Assembly (NCBI RefSeq): GCF_037038585.1
Contig: NC_092525.1
Location: 23,456,867-23,520,866, forward strand
Direction: 5' to 3'
DNA from: Patagioenas fasciata
Taxonomy: Eukaryota; Chordata; Aves; Columbiformes; Columbidae
DNA length: 64,000 bases
Part shown: one piece after another, positions 13,210 to 26,774 of the stretch
Position numbering within the stretch: position 1 is the stretch's first letter
Layout: every line of letters begins with the position of its first letter
The notes under the pieces: model-generated
What the model was told of the DNA's origin: nothing
The model's database searches: none
What the model saw: the letters and a program-made list of their open reading frames with translations, nothing else
Translations under genes and position numbers: made by a program

Positions 13210-15722
13210 AGCATATGAGTGGGCAGAGGCACAATGACTCATTCTGACTCAACTGAGGTTTTTCAGAAGGGGTAAGGCAGAATGAGGGTTGAAACCTGTT
13301 TCACCTTCTTATTGGTTTGTGTGGAAGTCAAAAAAAGACTGTATTGACATGTTTTGAGAACTCTCTGTGTGAAGCCCAGCATCCCAAAACATCGAGGATA
13401 GCCTCAAACTCCCTTCTCAGGCTGGCCTTGTTTCCTACCAGTCTGGTTTTCTGGAGCAAGTAGGTGCAGTGAGCCATGTCACCTTGTGCTCCTGTGGCAG
13501 GAGCAGGAGCTCCCTGTGGTAATTAGTGCAGCTGCAGGGTCTGTGAACTAGCTGGATAATTCTGTCTTTGGTTGGAAGTAGTTTTTGGGACATCAGAATG
13601 TATTTCATTTTTCTCTACTCCTCTTGTACCCTTGTTGGGTTGTTGTCCTTTCCAAGGTGATCTAGGACTTTGCCACCCGCTGCCTCCTGGTTCTGGGAGA
13701 GTGGCAGTGTTGGGAGGACACATCTTCTTTCGTCACAGCTTGTTAATTAGCTCCTGTGTTCAGCCTCATCTTGAACACCACCACCATGGAAAATGACATG
13801 GGTGGTATGGGGAAAGAGACTTTGTCTTCCAGTTTGCACAACAAGAAGTTCTGGGGATAGCCTGGAAGGTTTCAGTCACTGTGATTGTGGTTAATCTTCC
13901 TAATGACTGTAGGTACAGGATATCCTTTGATTCAACTGTTACCCATCACATCTGAAAGTTTTTAACTAGATGGAAATTATTTAATTCTTCTGACTCAAGG
14001 TTTTTTCTTTTGAAAGGAGACTATTTCCAGTGGTGTCACCACTCATCCGGAAGAAGTGAGGGACTAAGCAAAATAACTTACGACTAATATCACTTATTGG
14101 CTCTTCTCTTACCACACAGTCCTCTTATCTCTTGAGCACTGGGACTGAGGGGCCTTCTCCAGGCTTAGAACCAAGACCTTTGCCATTTCCCCAGGAGAGG
14201 GTGGATTGCCTGTGTCTGCTCCCCAGTGTGCCTGTCGCTTGCCAGCAAACCAAATCACGGGCACTTGTATCCTCCTGTTTCAGGTCTATGTTTGCAGCAT
14301 CCTCATTTGCTTGAATGGGACAGTCTGGCAGGCCTGTTGGTTTTAACATTTGGTTTGACTGTAAATGCAGATATTGCTTTAGCCAATTGTCTGTCCTGAG
14401 ATGGATAAGCCATGTTCTCAGCTTGCTCTAATTAGCATGGTTTGAATTCACAGTTGTAAGGTTAGAATCCCAACATCTGTAAACACGTAAAGTACCTCCA
14501 CTGATTTTTCAGGCTCAGGCACATTTAGAGATCTGATCTTTGTCAGCAGGTGGTCTAGCTGCCAAGTTGTCACAGAGAAGATGGGCACCACTGCTGTTCC
14601 ACTTTACCTTTAGTCTTAGATTATGCCTCTGTCCAGAGCAAACCCGCTGACAGGTGAGTGTTTGCTTCAAAGTCTCCATAATTTTTGTGAAGGAAGAAAA
14701 TGAAAAGTATTGATAGTCTTTAACAATGTAGCCCAGCAGTCCTGTAGATTTTAGTCCAAATAAGGCTGCAAGGCTGTCCTAATTGGAAAAAGCTGCCTGA
14801 GATTTCTCAGAAGAGTTGCACAGTCAGGTGAATTGGCAGTGCAGAAAGTTTTGTCTGCTTCTGAGCCATCACAAGTAGCTACTCATAGGCACAGCACTAC
14901 TGTCTAGACAGGAAAGCATTTCACTTTTTTCTGTAACCGGAATAAATACATCCCGGAAGTGCTTCTATTAAAAACCAAAATGACTTGATTGCCTTGAATT
15001 AGTAAATATGTTAACCCCAGGAGAGACTTCTTATTCTTTTCCCAAGAGACAGGTCAGAGAGGTTTAGGCGGGTTCAAAGAGGCCATGCGTTTCTTGTTTA
15101 GTGTCTGTCCATCGCAATGGCTTGCAAAATCACAGAATAAGCTGAGCAAAATTCTGAATTTCCAAATCAAGACAAAACTTGGAAATGTTATTGTAAGACT
15201 GAAACATGTCAGGAAAAAGTGTATTTTAAAACATTGATATATCTTTTACATTTTCCCGGGTCAAAATAGTTTGGTTTAAAAAACTGAGTTACAGATTTCC
15301 GTTTTTCCTACTAGTTCACTATTCAGTGCAATTTTTCCAAGAGTATATTAGCTCATGAGTCGTACCGCTTCTGACCATACTGCTGGCGTCTTAACCTTTG
15401 ATACAGTCTGTCTTGGGGGCTGATCTCCCAGCTGAGTACTCTCTACTAATTTTGGCTCCTGCAGCATTATACAGGGCTTGGTTTAATCAGAAATTCATTT
15501 AACATTACAAAGACATACATTCCTCCAAAGAGCCTAGTAAGAGTAACTTTTTCCAGACTGCAAGGGAAGTGTAGCTCTGCATTATCTAATATTGCCTTGA
15601 AATGAAACAGCTGCATTATAGTTCAAGAAAGTGGAATATTCAGTTAGAAATTAGGGACCTGACCAAAACTTTGCTTCATAATTTTCTTCACAGAAAGTTA
15701 AAATTAAAAAAAACCAAACAAT

Positions 15723-15743
15723 GGGGCGGGGGGGGGGGTGTGT
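15723..15743 (+). repeat. G-run followed by TG steps
   Basis: Four G, one C, then eleven G leading into a short TG repeat. This is the longest G homopolymer in the window and could form a G-quadruplex. Confidence 0.7.
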
Positions 15744-17451
15744 GCAGGGAGGGAGTAGCATTTGATTGTTTGGTTTTGTGGAAACTTCAGTTCCTGTATG
15801 AAAATTACCTTGCCATTATGTCCTATCCAAACATAAACACAACAAGGAACACATACTTTCTCCTTTAAAGAAAGCAAAGCAAAACAAAGTAATTTTTTTA
15901 ATTCTCAGTACTGCGCTAAACCACTGCAACTAATCCATCACCTCTGAACATCATCTGCGACTTGCCTGCTTTTCTGCATCTTTCTCTGTGCCTCTCATCG
16001 TAAGGGCTGAAGTCCAGACCCTGTTCAAGTCAATGCCAAAACTTACCCTGATTTCCTTTCACAAAGAGATTTCACCCATTCTCTGTTTTGGTAGTGGCCA
16101 GTACGATGAAATATATCTTAGCTGTCATAAAACCACTATGCAGGGCTTCTAAGTTCCGGTGTAACTCTAGTTTCAGTCCTCCTATGTTTCACTGGTTCTG
16201 AGACAGAAAGTCTAGATGCCTAGGGAGTCCTAAAAATAAATCTGAGACTTGTTTTCTATTTTATACTGTAAGTTCTGAATATTTGTATTGAAGCTGTGTT
16301 AAGGAACTGCATATCTCATGCCCTAGTAACAGAAAAGAATCTGTTGTGTTTTAGCTTTGCTGGTAGCTGTTATGGAGATTTGGCGTTTAAGAATTGGTGT
16401 GTGGTTATACCAATTTGATTTCAGGATTATCTGTGAAAGGGGAACTTCTGCTTTCCCTGCTTGTCTGTTTATCACCAGTGGGTGAATGTAATCAAATAAA
16501 TTACTGTGGTGGGCAGAGTGAATTGGAAAAGGGGGGGAGACTGGCCCTGTTCTGCTGGGGCAACAAGAGGCAGCGTACACAAAATGAGCCATTTGAATTC
16601 TCCCCCTTCCCACTGCTCTTTACCGCCTGTCCTAAAGTCAGACAGATCTGCACTTGCATAAACAAAGCTTAACCTGCTCATAGACCTGGCAGTGGGAACT
16701 TGATACCCCCTATTATAAAGGGAAGACCTAGGTGAGATTTCTAGTATTTCACTCACGTGCTTTACACACCTACAGTTTTCTGGCATCTTCCTCCCACACG
16801 TAAGAAACTTCATTCTGTGGTTTGAGATTTTGTCCAAAACTCTGCAGCTGCAAAATGCAGTTTGCTTGTGCATCAGTAGCACAGCAGCCCCTGGGCTGCT
16901 GGAGTGAGGTGGTCCACCTTACTTTGAAGAATTTCTTCTGCCATTGAACAACTCATATTAATTCCTCTGTCTCCAAACCAGAAACATCTCCATGTTGTGA
17001 AGAGAACACAAATGACGAAGGCCTGTCAAATATTTTGGGCTCCTTAGATGTCAGGAGTAGCCAAGACACAAAGTCTTGCCTTCAGAGGCTCCCAGTGTGA
17101 CTACTGAAATTGCGGTACCCTGAGGAACAACCCAGCCCCTGCAAAGTGGGCAGCAAGGCCTGAGTTGTTAGCCCAGCTTCTCAGTTGTTGAAGTTTCCCC
17201 CAAGTTTCTGTTGCTGTGCAGATATTTCCAGGCTGAACTGCTTGAGATGAAAAATATTTTGGCTTGATTCACAGAAAATTGGCTTTTTCGTGCTGTGTTC
17301 TCATGACTGTTCAGCTCCTGGTATCAACCTCTCTGCGAACAGCTGAGTTGGCACCACACACAATACAATGAGCTTCTCAAGAGCTCCTGCTGTATTTTTC
17401 TGTGGTCTCTTGTACTTACTCTTTCATCTCTCCTTGTTTTCTCTGTTTCAG

Positions 17452-17513
17452 ACCTGCTGGCCTTTCTGAAATACAGCCTGCTGAACACTCGACAGTCCGT
17501 GCTCTCCTCCCAG
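17452..17513 (+). other. Orphan exon-like segment (62 nt)
   Basis: The segment is preceded by a long pyrimidine tract ending TTTTCTCTGTTTCAG and followed by CAG|GTAAGA, both strong splice sites. Two of three frames stay open. The frame beginning at the third base reads LLAFLKYSLLNTRQSVLSSQ with G/C-rich third positions. I do not recognise the peptide and find no partner exons nearby. It may be a lncRNA exon, an exon of an unrecognised gene, or a chance pseudo-exon. Confidence 0.3.
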
Positions 17514-20500
17514 GTAAGATACCAGATGGTGTTAACTCTCCAGTAGGAACAGAGAAAATTGTTGTTCAGGTATCAGCTCGATCTTTCAAAAAAATCTCAA
17601 AAGTGTTTTGTACTGAAAGTAGCTGTTTTCAGGAGAACAGGTTTGCATCTGTGTATGTACGAGAGACACCTCCCTTCTCTAGGAGGTAGATAGTTTTGCT
17701 TGCCATAATGGAGCCATAGGGAAGTGAAAATTCAAGCTGAGTGTAGTACTGTGCTTAATAGGGGAAAGGGCAAATGTATGTACCAAATCCAGAAAACCAG
17801 GAAAATGTACAACGTTGAGGAAGAGGGCTCTTCTGTAAGTGTCAAAGCCAATCCTACCTGGTCCCTGATTCTAGCCCTGAGAAGAGCTGATGGGGAATGC
17901 TTTCAGAAGACAGCAGCATATGCACTGTTTTACTTTCAGGAATCTCTGATTTACAGTGGTTGTGTCATGTTTATGGGCTTAATGTTTACAGATTTTGGAA
18001 GACTGCATTTTGTTGTCCAATGTTTTTTCAAATCTACTTGTATTTTTGGCCTTTGTAGTTTTCCATCGGAGCTTCCACAGTTGGTGTAGTAGTATGCAGT
18101 AGGGCAAAACATGTCTTTTTGTTTCTTATAAGTCTGCTGCCTGAAGATGTCATCGGTTCCCCCTAGATTTTGTGCAATGAGAAATAAATAATCTCTGGTT
18201 TTTTATCTTCTTTTCACTTACAGCTGTATGTCTGCCTACTGCCTGCTCCTCCTGTAGTAAAGCTTTCCAAAATGAAAAATCCTTCTTTACCTAATCTCAG
18301 CTTCTAAGCTTTTACTTTTTCACCTTGCCCCTCTCTTTGCCTTTCTAATTCTAGTGTACCTTCCCCTAATGCTCTGTCATATCTCATGAGTGCTGAGTTT
18401 GTGTCTTCAGTGTTCTGCACAAGAACACTGGGTTCTCCTTCCCAATTAATTTAATAACTATTAACATACGTGTATGTTGGCAGGTTTTCTTCCCAAGTTG
18501 TATTAGATAGCACTTACTGATTTTGAAATTAATTTGCTGGTTTTCTCTTGACTTACCCTGAACCACAAGAGCCCTCTGTGACTCTTCAGAGTCACCTTCA
18601 GATTTCACTATCGTGAATATTTGAGCAAACTTTATCATCTCACCCTTCACCCTGAATTTCATTTATCTATAATGCGAGAAGCACACATTTCACTTTTTGA
18701 AGCTAGAACAACAATATATCCTTAAACTATCTGAAAATGTGTGGGGAAACACAGACATTTTTAAACTTCAGCCACTGATGTTTTGGGGTTTTTTGACAGT
18801 GTCTTTTTGGAACTATCCACAATGGAATCTCAAACTAAGTTTCTGGTGTGGGTGAGCATATCTCGAGCATTCACAAACACATCAGCTTATTTGTCAGTTG
18901 TGAAGACTTTGAGAGTTTTTCTTATTTCTGAAACACACACAAATTCCCAGTGTTAGTAGGTGATTGGCAATTACTGTGCTCTTTCCTGGTCTTTCCTCTT
19001 TTACCGGGGAATGATGTGAAATGGGAATACCTCCTGTTTAAATGCTGTTTTCAGTTAGCTGTCAGTTTGCCAGACTCATTCACACTGGCTGCAACTGCTC
19101 AGTTCACCTCCTGTTTGGAGCTGCAGGCAGCATTCCTTGCTTATCCGATTGATCCCTCTGCAGCTCCTGTACTGATCAGGGTTTTCTGCCTGTCCCTGGA
19201 GTGCCCATTTGAATTTGACTGAGAAACCACATAGTTTACAGGAATGTACACTTTTGCAATTAAAGCAAAAATTCATCTGAAGCCAAACAAATTACGAGGA
19301 TCTGTCTGTGTCTCCTCAGCAGAAACCCATTCCTGTTTGGCAGCCAAGTGCTGTGACCATGTCTGTGCCTTAAGTCAGTCCGTCTCCATCCATGTCTGGA
19401 CTGTGGGTTTGCCGTGTAATTTCTCCTTTGCACCCAAACAGTATTACTGTTAACAGAACCAAGCAGCAAGGAGTTGCCTTGGACTCTGAATGCTGCTAGT
19501 TTCCAAGTTCAAAAAAAAACAAAAAAAAATCACGAAGAGGCAAGTAGGATAAAATGCACAGCAGAGGGGCAGCGTATTGATGTGGAAGAGCTGGTGTGTC
19601 TGTGGGCTTGGAAGGGGGAGCTGGTGTTGACAAATGAGGTTGTTTGGGAGCCATGGCTCAGGCTGTGGAGAGATGGGGGAGAGTTGGAGCTGGGCAGGAG
19701 CCAGGAGCAAGCTGACCGGGAGGTGCAGTGGTGAAGTGCTGTGCAGACTTTGGGATACGCAAGCAATGTAATGAGAGCATTGTCCAATATCTCTGTGACC
19801 TCTGTCTGCTTACGGCTGCCTCCCGAGCAGCTGTTTTATTTGAACTGTGGCAGTCCACCTACGTCAATTCAGGACCCAGAAACAGTTGCAGGAAGCATAA
19901 TTTATTTCCTCCTAATGGCTCATTTTGGATATGTCAACAACACACTTCCTTTACATCTGCCTAATGTAGACCCTGAAGAGAGGAATGAGTCTGGATTTCC
20001 ATGTTTGGTCTGTCTTTAACTTCAGATCAAAGAAATGTTTAATTTTAGGGTAAGAGCTTCTTTGCTACTAGTTTCATTCTAAGATCTGGAGCCTGAGCTA
20101 TTACAGCTTATGTTATCACCAGAAGTAAAGACTGTGCCCTAGGAACTCAGCTTGACAACTTTTGTTTCTAAAGTGGAATAGGAACTTGCTTGTTCTTCCA
20201 GGGGGGTATTAAATATATGCTTTCATAGATCCGATTAACTGGGTCTATTCCACGTGAGAAGAGAAGGCTCAGTAGGGTCACAACAGTGTGCAAATAAGGA
20301 CATGCAGGAAGGAAGATAAATTGGTCTCCAGATCCATGGTGGAGAGGGCAAAAAGTCATGAACTGTTGTAGTGGAGGATTATTCAAATTGGACCTAAGAG
20401 ATATCTTTTAAAGAAAAGGATAGGGAGGCACTGTCATCAGTCATCCATGGCAGCTGCTGCATCTCCCCTGTCAGAGCTTTCCTGGACAAGTGCAGCAGGT

Positions 20501-22739
20501 GTTGGAGGTGAGTTAGGCACAGCGGTAGGGTCCAGGGCGCTTCCAGGTGAGCCCGTGGGAGAGCCAAGCTATTGAGACTGCTATGATCATATACAGGGCA
20601 GATGTTCTCAGTAACAAATATTGTTCATAAGAATGCAGCTGTAGTCTCATCCCTTTCACTCTGTCAAAGGTAGAGTGCTGTTCCTGCACTGATTTCACAT
20701 CATGAGGAAGTTCTGAGTTGCTTGGCTTCTCTTATGCAAGAATTACTCCTTTGTCACAAACCCTGCTATATTCTTCATGTTCTTGTATTTAAGTGCATGC
20801 CTACGTGAAACAGCATGGTGTCATTTTCTTGCTATTTCAACTTTTCTTGCTATTTCAACTTTTCTTGCTATTTCAACTTTTCTTGCTATTTCAACTTTTC
20901 TTGCTATTTCAACTTTTCTTGCTATTTCATTAAAGAAAACAGACACTGTACCAACAGAATCCATCTCCTCCAATGCTGGGCTGAGTCAAGGCACTCATAG
21001 GCTGTACTTGTGTTGGACAATTTCCAAAGAAATCAAGCAGTGAAGTGGTGCAGGAGGCAGCAATAAAAGATCCTAGTGTGAATGTGAGAGTGTCAAAATA
21101 GCTAGTGTGACCTTTGGTAGTCTATCCTGTTTTTCTTGTCTTTTTGTATTGCGGTCAAATATTTCATCATGTGTAAAAAAACAAGAGTGTGGAAGGGAAA
21201 GAGGTAACGAAAATGTATTACACATGGGAAGTGGCACTGTGACAGTGCAAGCTAGCAGTGACCTGGAAGCAAGGTGTTCTGAGATACCAGAGATAGGTGT
21301 TTCGCCTCTTTTAAAAGAAAATAATCTATTTGCAGTACACATGAGACTGTGTGTGCTGCTGCTTGTGTATATAGGCTGCATGATGAAATGAGCGCAAAAG
21401 CCCCTGTGTGTGTGTGTGAGTTCAGAAGTCCTCAAGGGCTGTGACAGCAGTGCCAAAAGAGAAGTCTGAAAGGCAGAGGGAAAGGCTCACTGTCTTCTTT
21501 ACATCTAATCGTTCACCATCTCCTGCAACCAAAGCTGCAACACAGACCACAAGTACATCATGAATTACCATGGCTTCTGAGCAGTCTTGAATGACTGGCT
21601 GTCAGTATTGCTCTTAACACTTACACCATGTAACAAATAATCTCAGACTTCTGCTCATCAAATGCTTAATGTTTCCATGTCATGAGTTGGGTAATGCTCC
21701 AGTTGTTAAACAAGGAATAAATTTGGAGGCTTGCCCATCACTGAGTTTATCTGATTGCAAACTGAGCTTGGTAACTGGTCTTTGAACAATTTATCACACA
21801 TAACCACGATGCAGCCAATGCATCTCAACTTCAAGGATAAAGCACTTGGTAATTTTCAGGGTGTTAATAGTATAGGTGAAGGCTGTATTTGCCACACAAT
21901 GATAAGGACTATAATCCTGAATGTGGATCCAGTTTTCCCAGGAGATCAGTGTTCAAATTCTGCTCTGGTGTTTTAAGCAAGATAGACCCTTGTCTGTGAA
22001 TGGCATGTGGTTGAGATGTGCTTTGGAGCTCACAAACCTGATGTATAGACACAACCACTAAGATAGTGAAGCACTAAACTGTTTGGAAATACTTCTGAGG
22101 AAGGCCTGTTCTTTACAGACATATGGCCAAAGTGGTTCAGATATCAAAAGTATTAACAAACTCCCTACTAGCGTGCTCAGCTAAAGAAGCTAAGAGCGTG
22201 TGCCATTTTTTCTTGTTTTTATTTATAGAAGGCTTTTTATTATCCGTATAATGTACTGCTCTGCTCCTATCAAAGTGTCTTCTGACATCTGGGAAAAAAG
22301 AATTATTTTCTGGTTTCAAACTTGCTATCTGGCAATGAAATGAATGGGGGAGGTTTCCTGTCTCGGCGCTCTTGCTGGGTGCAATGCTTTCCAGACAGAC
22401 AACTGAGCAGGACTTGAGAGGTCAGTACTGAGTGTCTGTGGGTGCTTAGGCATTTTTTGGCTTTTCAGTCTTCCTCCTCATAGATGACGAGCACAGAATG
22501 GGAAGAAGCTCTGCAGAATGAGAGAAGGCAGGAAGCTTTCAACACAGCCTTTTGACCTGGCTTCCCGTCTTTTGAACTGCCTCTTTGAGGGTTCCCAATC
22601 CCAAATGCTGTTTAGTAAAAGAGCAGGAGAGGGCCTTGAGTGGAGGAGTGTAGGTGCTGGAGAGGGAGGCTGTCCTGGAGGGACATTTATCCTGAAGGAA
22701 CTATTGTCCAGATAGGACCAAGTCAGGCAGGATAAAAGG
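17514..22739. other. Intergenic DNA
   Basis: Apart from the 18-bp minisatellite at 20824, no gene or repeat family is recognisable in this stretch. Confidence 0.5.
20824..20929. repeat. 18-bp minisatellite, about 5.9 copies
   Basis: The unit TTTTCTTGCTATTTCAAC repeats head to tail with no differences I can see across five full copies and a partial sixth. Because 18 is divisible by three, all frames carry a six-residue repeat, which produces an apparent ORF at 20777..21043. That is a by-product of the array, not a gene. Confidence 0.95.
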
Positions 22740-22882
22740 GATATTAATAATCTGGAGACATTCAAAACCCGCCTGGACACATTCCTGCGTAGCCTCATCT
22801 AGGTGTTCCTGCTCCAGCAGGGAAATTGGGCTGGATGATCTTCTGAGGTCCCTTCCGATCTCTAACATTCTGTGATTCTGCG
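22740..22882 (+). mobile_element. CR1 LINE 3' end fragment
   Basis: The segment contains the avian CR1 tail phrase GGGCTGGATGATCTTCTGAG, followed by the pattern CCTTCC-A-C-TCTAACATTCTGTGATTCTG. It is a 5'-truncated copy of the usual kind, in plus orientation, with few differences from the common tail. Confidence 0.93.
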
Positions 22883-25800
22883 GGGAGGACAGGGAATGGG
22901 TATGGCATAGAGCCCTCCCAGCACACTCCTGAGACCAAATGCACCACTCTCTCTCCACACCTGGCCCTTTACATGGGACTTCTGAGATCAAGGGCTCTGT
23001 GCTCGATTCTGCACTGTGTGATGGAGCACTTCCTTTTACTAGTTTTGTATATGCCATCTTTTTTTTTTTTTTTTTAATATATATATATCTCTCATTCTAC
23101 TTGCAAGAGAGGATAACACAGATTCCCAGTCTGCTTTCTCTCATTATTGTTGTCTCTCTTGGCCACCTCTTTTCCTGTGTAAGCAGTCCCACTTTATTCA
23201 GACTCTAAGTCCTTCTATTAATTGGTTGTTCTGGTTACATTTTTTGATTTCTGTCTATTTTAACAACAATTCTGCTACTGACAGCATATTCATGTCTTTG
23301 ATCTTTTTAATAACATTGCCACTTTCTAGTCAATAGTATGCAATTCATTATGGATCCTTCCTCCTGATTGTTTTTGGAGGGGGCTTGGGGATGGATGGTT
23401 TATAGCTGCAGGCAGATCTGAGCTCATTGGGAGATTAAGGCTGTTTGCCTTGTGCTCATTGCAGCAGTGTTCAGACGGGGAGAACCTCTGCCATAGGGAA
23501 GGACGCATGCGACTTGAGGCAAAGCAGTGGATTTCCCCACGTAGAGCACTGAAAGAAGAAGAGGCAGAGCTGTGCAGCACTGTAAGAATTGTTAAGTCAA
23601 GTGTTACTGTGGTAGGGATAAGCTACAGAGCACAAATCTAATTTCCAGCACTGGACAAGAACCCTTCGTTTTACTCAGTGTTATTGTATTTATTCAAAAT
23701 GAGTTGCAACACATTCATGTTAAAATCAGCCATCCTCTTTCATATCCTGATGCCTACCCATGCTATTGTAAAGTACTTCTGCTGCCAACTTATCCTGCTT
23801 AAATTTCCTTCTGGTATCAGTTGTCTCTGTATCAAGGGGCACTCTGAAGCTTCTCATATTTGACACAGACATAGAAATTATCTGTTTCAGTTTCTCCGGT
23901 GCCAGTAACAATAATTACATAATAGGCCATCTTTGAGTTTCTACATACTTAGTGTCTCAGTTTCTATTTTCAATTTGTTTCTGGGTTTGATTTATCTCAT
24001 AACTTTCTGCAGTGCCTGCAGAAAGGAGGGTGGCAAATAGGAAGTGTCTGTGCCGGAATCCATCAGTAAGCTTTAGTAAAGTTCTTGTATTGTTCTTTGC
24101 AGTTAAGACCAGTGTACCCTGGTCTTTGTCTCTGGCTTTCAGCATTGTATTTAAAAAATGGATCTGAATAAGTCTCGCAACTTTTAGTATAATCAGCTGT
24201 TTACTCCACAACAGCTTGAGTGGGGATTTTGAAACACTCTGTGTGACAAAATGTTGCCTGACCAGAGAGGTGGCTAGTTATGAAAAGCAGAGTCTTTTGG
24301 TATTAAAAGGCGTTGCTACAAACCCACACTTTATGCTTATACTAATTGGGTATTTGTTGAGTACGCAAGTCTTGGATGCAAAAGTACCAGATGGACCATT
24401 CTTCACCTTCTCTAACAATTTGTTCCAGGATTTAACAATTTACTCCAAAGTACATCAATGTCATTATTGCCACCAAAGGGCTCAGTAGTTGATAAGAAAC
24501 TGATTGAAAATCATCCCAGTTCCATGCAGTGACCCCTTGACTAGGTCATGAAGAAAATAAGTCATCTCCAGAGGATTCTTTCTCTCACCCTAAACTATAT
24601 GAATGGGTTTCAGAGATAAACACTTCTCTTTGCATACTTATCTCTCCCCGTTGTTTAGTGAGAACATAGCTGCTCAGTCTAACTGATCATCTATCATTTA
24701 CCAAATGCTAGAGGAGACTAATCCTACCTTAAATGTTTTTGTGTTATTGCCTGTGAATCATGGAAATCATCACTTGAATACCATCCCCTTTCCCTTGTGA
24801 AGGTTGCTACTGACAGCCATGTATGAAGGTGGCATGTGGTTTAACACAATGATTTGCTGTTTTCTTTGGTGGAGCAAGTACCAGCAGCCTCGCTCCAGGA
24901 TTGCTGCTGGAACCAGGTCACAGTACAGGTCTGAATTACAACAGATGGTCCTCTATTAAATAGCAGTCCTTAGAGAATAAATGTGTCCAATTGGCTTTTG
25001 TCTCGTGAGAGAAGTGATGGTAGAAAACTGTTGAAATCAGAGTGGAGATAGTTTTTGCTGTTGGTGGCAAAACTACATCAGAATACAAGTGGGTGGTTCA
25101 TCCCATGTCTGTGCTTTTCCAGATGTCCACTTTCCAGTGCAGGCATTCCTATTCTTGATTGATAAGGAGGTCTGGCAGTGGGAAGTGGGAAACACTCTTC
25201 TGCTTTCTGCCACTTCTTCGTATTTGTGGCTTGACTGTTAAGCAGAGCCTGGCAGCAGCTCTGTACTGCCACATTTGGAGGACAGATCACACTCTCTGTG
25301 TACAATCCTGGGCAGAAACAAAGGGGAATGGGCGCAATGTCCCCAGGGATACCAGTCCTGCCCTAAGCTTGAAAACAGCCAAACATCTACTTGTACTGTC
25401 TAAACAGGATAGCTAAGGTTTGTCCTGGGGCTTTTGAGTTGCAAATACCAGGTATGGGAAATGAGGAGATGGGGCTGCTCTACCTAACCCTTCTTTCTGT
25501 CTGTCCATCTATCTCTGCTGGGCTCAAAAAGAGTCTGCTGCCAAAGACGGCTGGTGGTTAGCAGTCACACCATCTTGATTCAAATCCAGGGGTGAAGAGG
25601 ATTGGTATTTAGAACTTCAGTCACAAAGACTGAGTCAAACTGATGGTGGCAAGCATCAGGAGTCTGATACCTGCCAAGATCATCTTACTACAGCCAGTAG
25701 AGTATTTATGTTCTACATTCCTAGTGCTTGGATGCTTTATTTCTTTTGTCTACCTTTAATTGGTTCAAAATTACTTCAAATCCTTAAATTGCTAAAGCTG

Positions 25801-26289
25801 AGGACAGCCATATTTAATCTCCCATCTGAGAAGCACACTCCTCCCGCCTCTGGGAGTGTAACTGTGTCTGGCATTGAGCGCTACAAAAGCAGATGGTGAG
25901 AGCTGTCACTCAGATGGATAGAAGGGAATCAGATGGTAGAAGAAGTTGTCTTAGTGTTTTCCCAGTCCTTTGCCAAGGGGTTTCCCTGGCGCGTTGTGAG
26001 AACATCAAGCCTTGGGCCGGTGATTGGTGATGTCATCTCGAATCACTTCTCTGGATGTGTTGGTTTGATTGAAATCAAGTCAATTTTCTTCATGCAGTTA
26101 GAATTTTTCTTTTTCATAGCTAGCACAGTCATTGTTTGGATTTAGTTTGAGAATAATAAGGTAGCACCTCAGTATAGAGTTGTTTTCTTCAAGTAATTTT
26201 CCGGTGGTTTTGAGTTGTAATGAAGAGAATGTAAGAACTTACAGATATCTTAGCTGTTGTCTGGGGGACAAAGATATTTCTGAGCTTTT
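22883..26289. other. Intergenic DNA
   Basis: No gene recognised. It contains a T-tract and AT microsatellite at 23059..23088 and otherwise ordinary unique sequence. Confidence 0.5.
23059..23088. repeat. Poly-T followed by (AT)n microsatellite
   Basis: Seventeen T are followed by about thirteen bases of alternating A and T. This is a simple repeat likely to vary in length. Confidence 0.85.
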
Positions 26290-26774
26290 TTTCTTCAGGT
26301 GCAGGGGAGCATAGATGGGGCAGACCTTGACTGACAGCCAGGCTAATCAATCAAAATGTTCCATACCATTAGCATGTCGCCCTTTGTATATAATGGGAGT
26401 TTTCTGGCTTTTTAGACCTGTTCAGGTTCTGCTCCATTCAGGAGTTGTGTTAGTTCAACCTTTGGCTGTTCTGCTGTATTGCAGTTGGCCTCTGGGCCTT
26501 TCTGCCCTTTTGGCTGTTTTGGTCACCTGCCGGGATTGGGTGTTTGGGACCAGAGTGCTCTCTTACTGGGATGTGCTGTTTGGTGCAGATATAGTCCATG
26601 AGGAATTGCATTGAGTATTTTATTGAGATTTATGTTTTATATATTATTAGTAGTGTATTAGTATTATTTTGTTAGTTTATTAAACTTCTTTTTATCTCAG
26701 TTCACTAGATTCCCTTTCAGTTCTCTCCCACAGCTATTGTGGTTTTGATTGCTATCTGGGGTTAAACCACGACA
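26290..26774 (+). mobile_element. Endogenous retrovirus LTR (ERVL-like), plus strand, probably solo
   Basis: Seen: a TATATAA box at 26387..26393, an AATCAATCA motif 40 bp before it, a polyadenylation signal ATTAAA at 26679..26684, a pyrimidine-rich U5, and the terminal phrase GGGGTTAAACCACGACA ending in CA at 26774. Known: this ending, and the AT-rich stretch before the polyadenylation signal, are typical of a bird ERV LTR family I recall from passerines. No gag, pol or env sequence follows, so it looks like a solo LTR. The 5' boundary is approximate. Confidence 0.75.

Larger units (their letters stand above)
1..17451. other. Intergenic DNA without a recognisable gene
   Basis: I find no exon series, RNA gene or clear transposon here. 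Open frames up to 140 codons occur on both strands, for example 775..1197 minus and 7165..7539 plus. None shows a known motif, and overlapping frames on both strands are equally long. Low-complexity tracts inside are listed separately. Confidence 0.6.

Noticed and set aside
20777..21043. ORF with a repeated six-residue motif
   Set aside because: It is the translation of an 18-bp minisatellite; all frames show the same periodicity.
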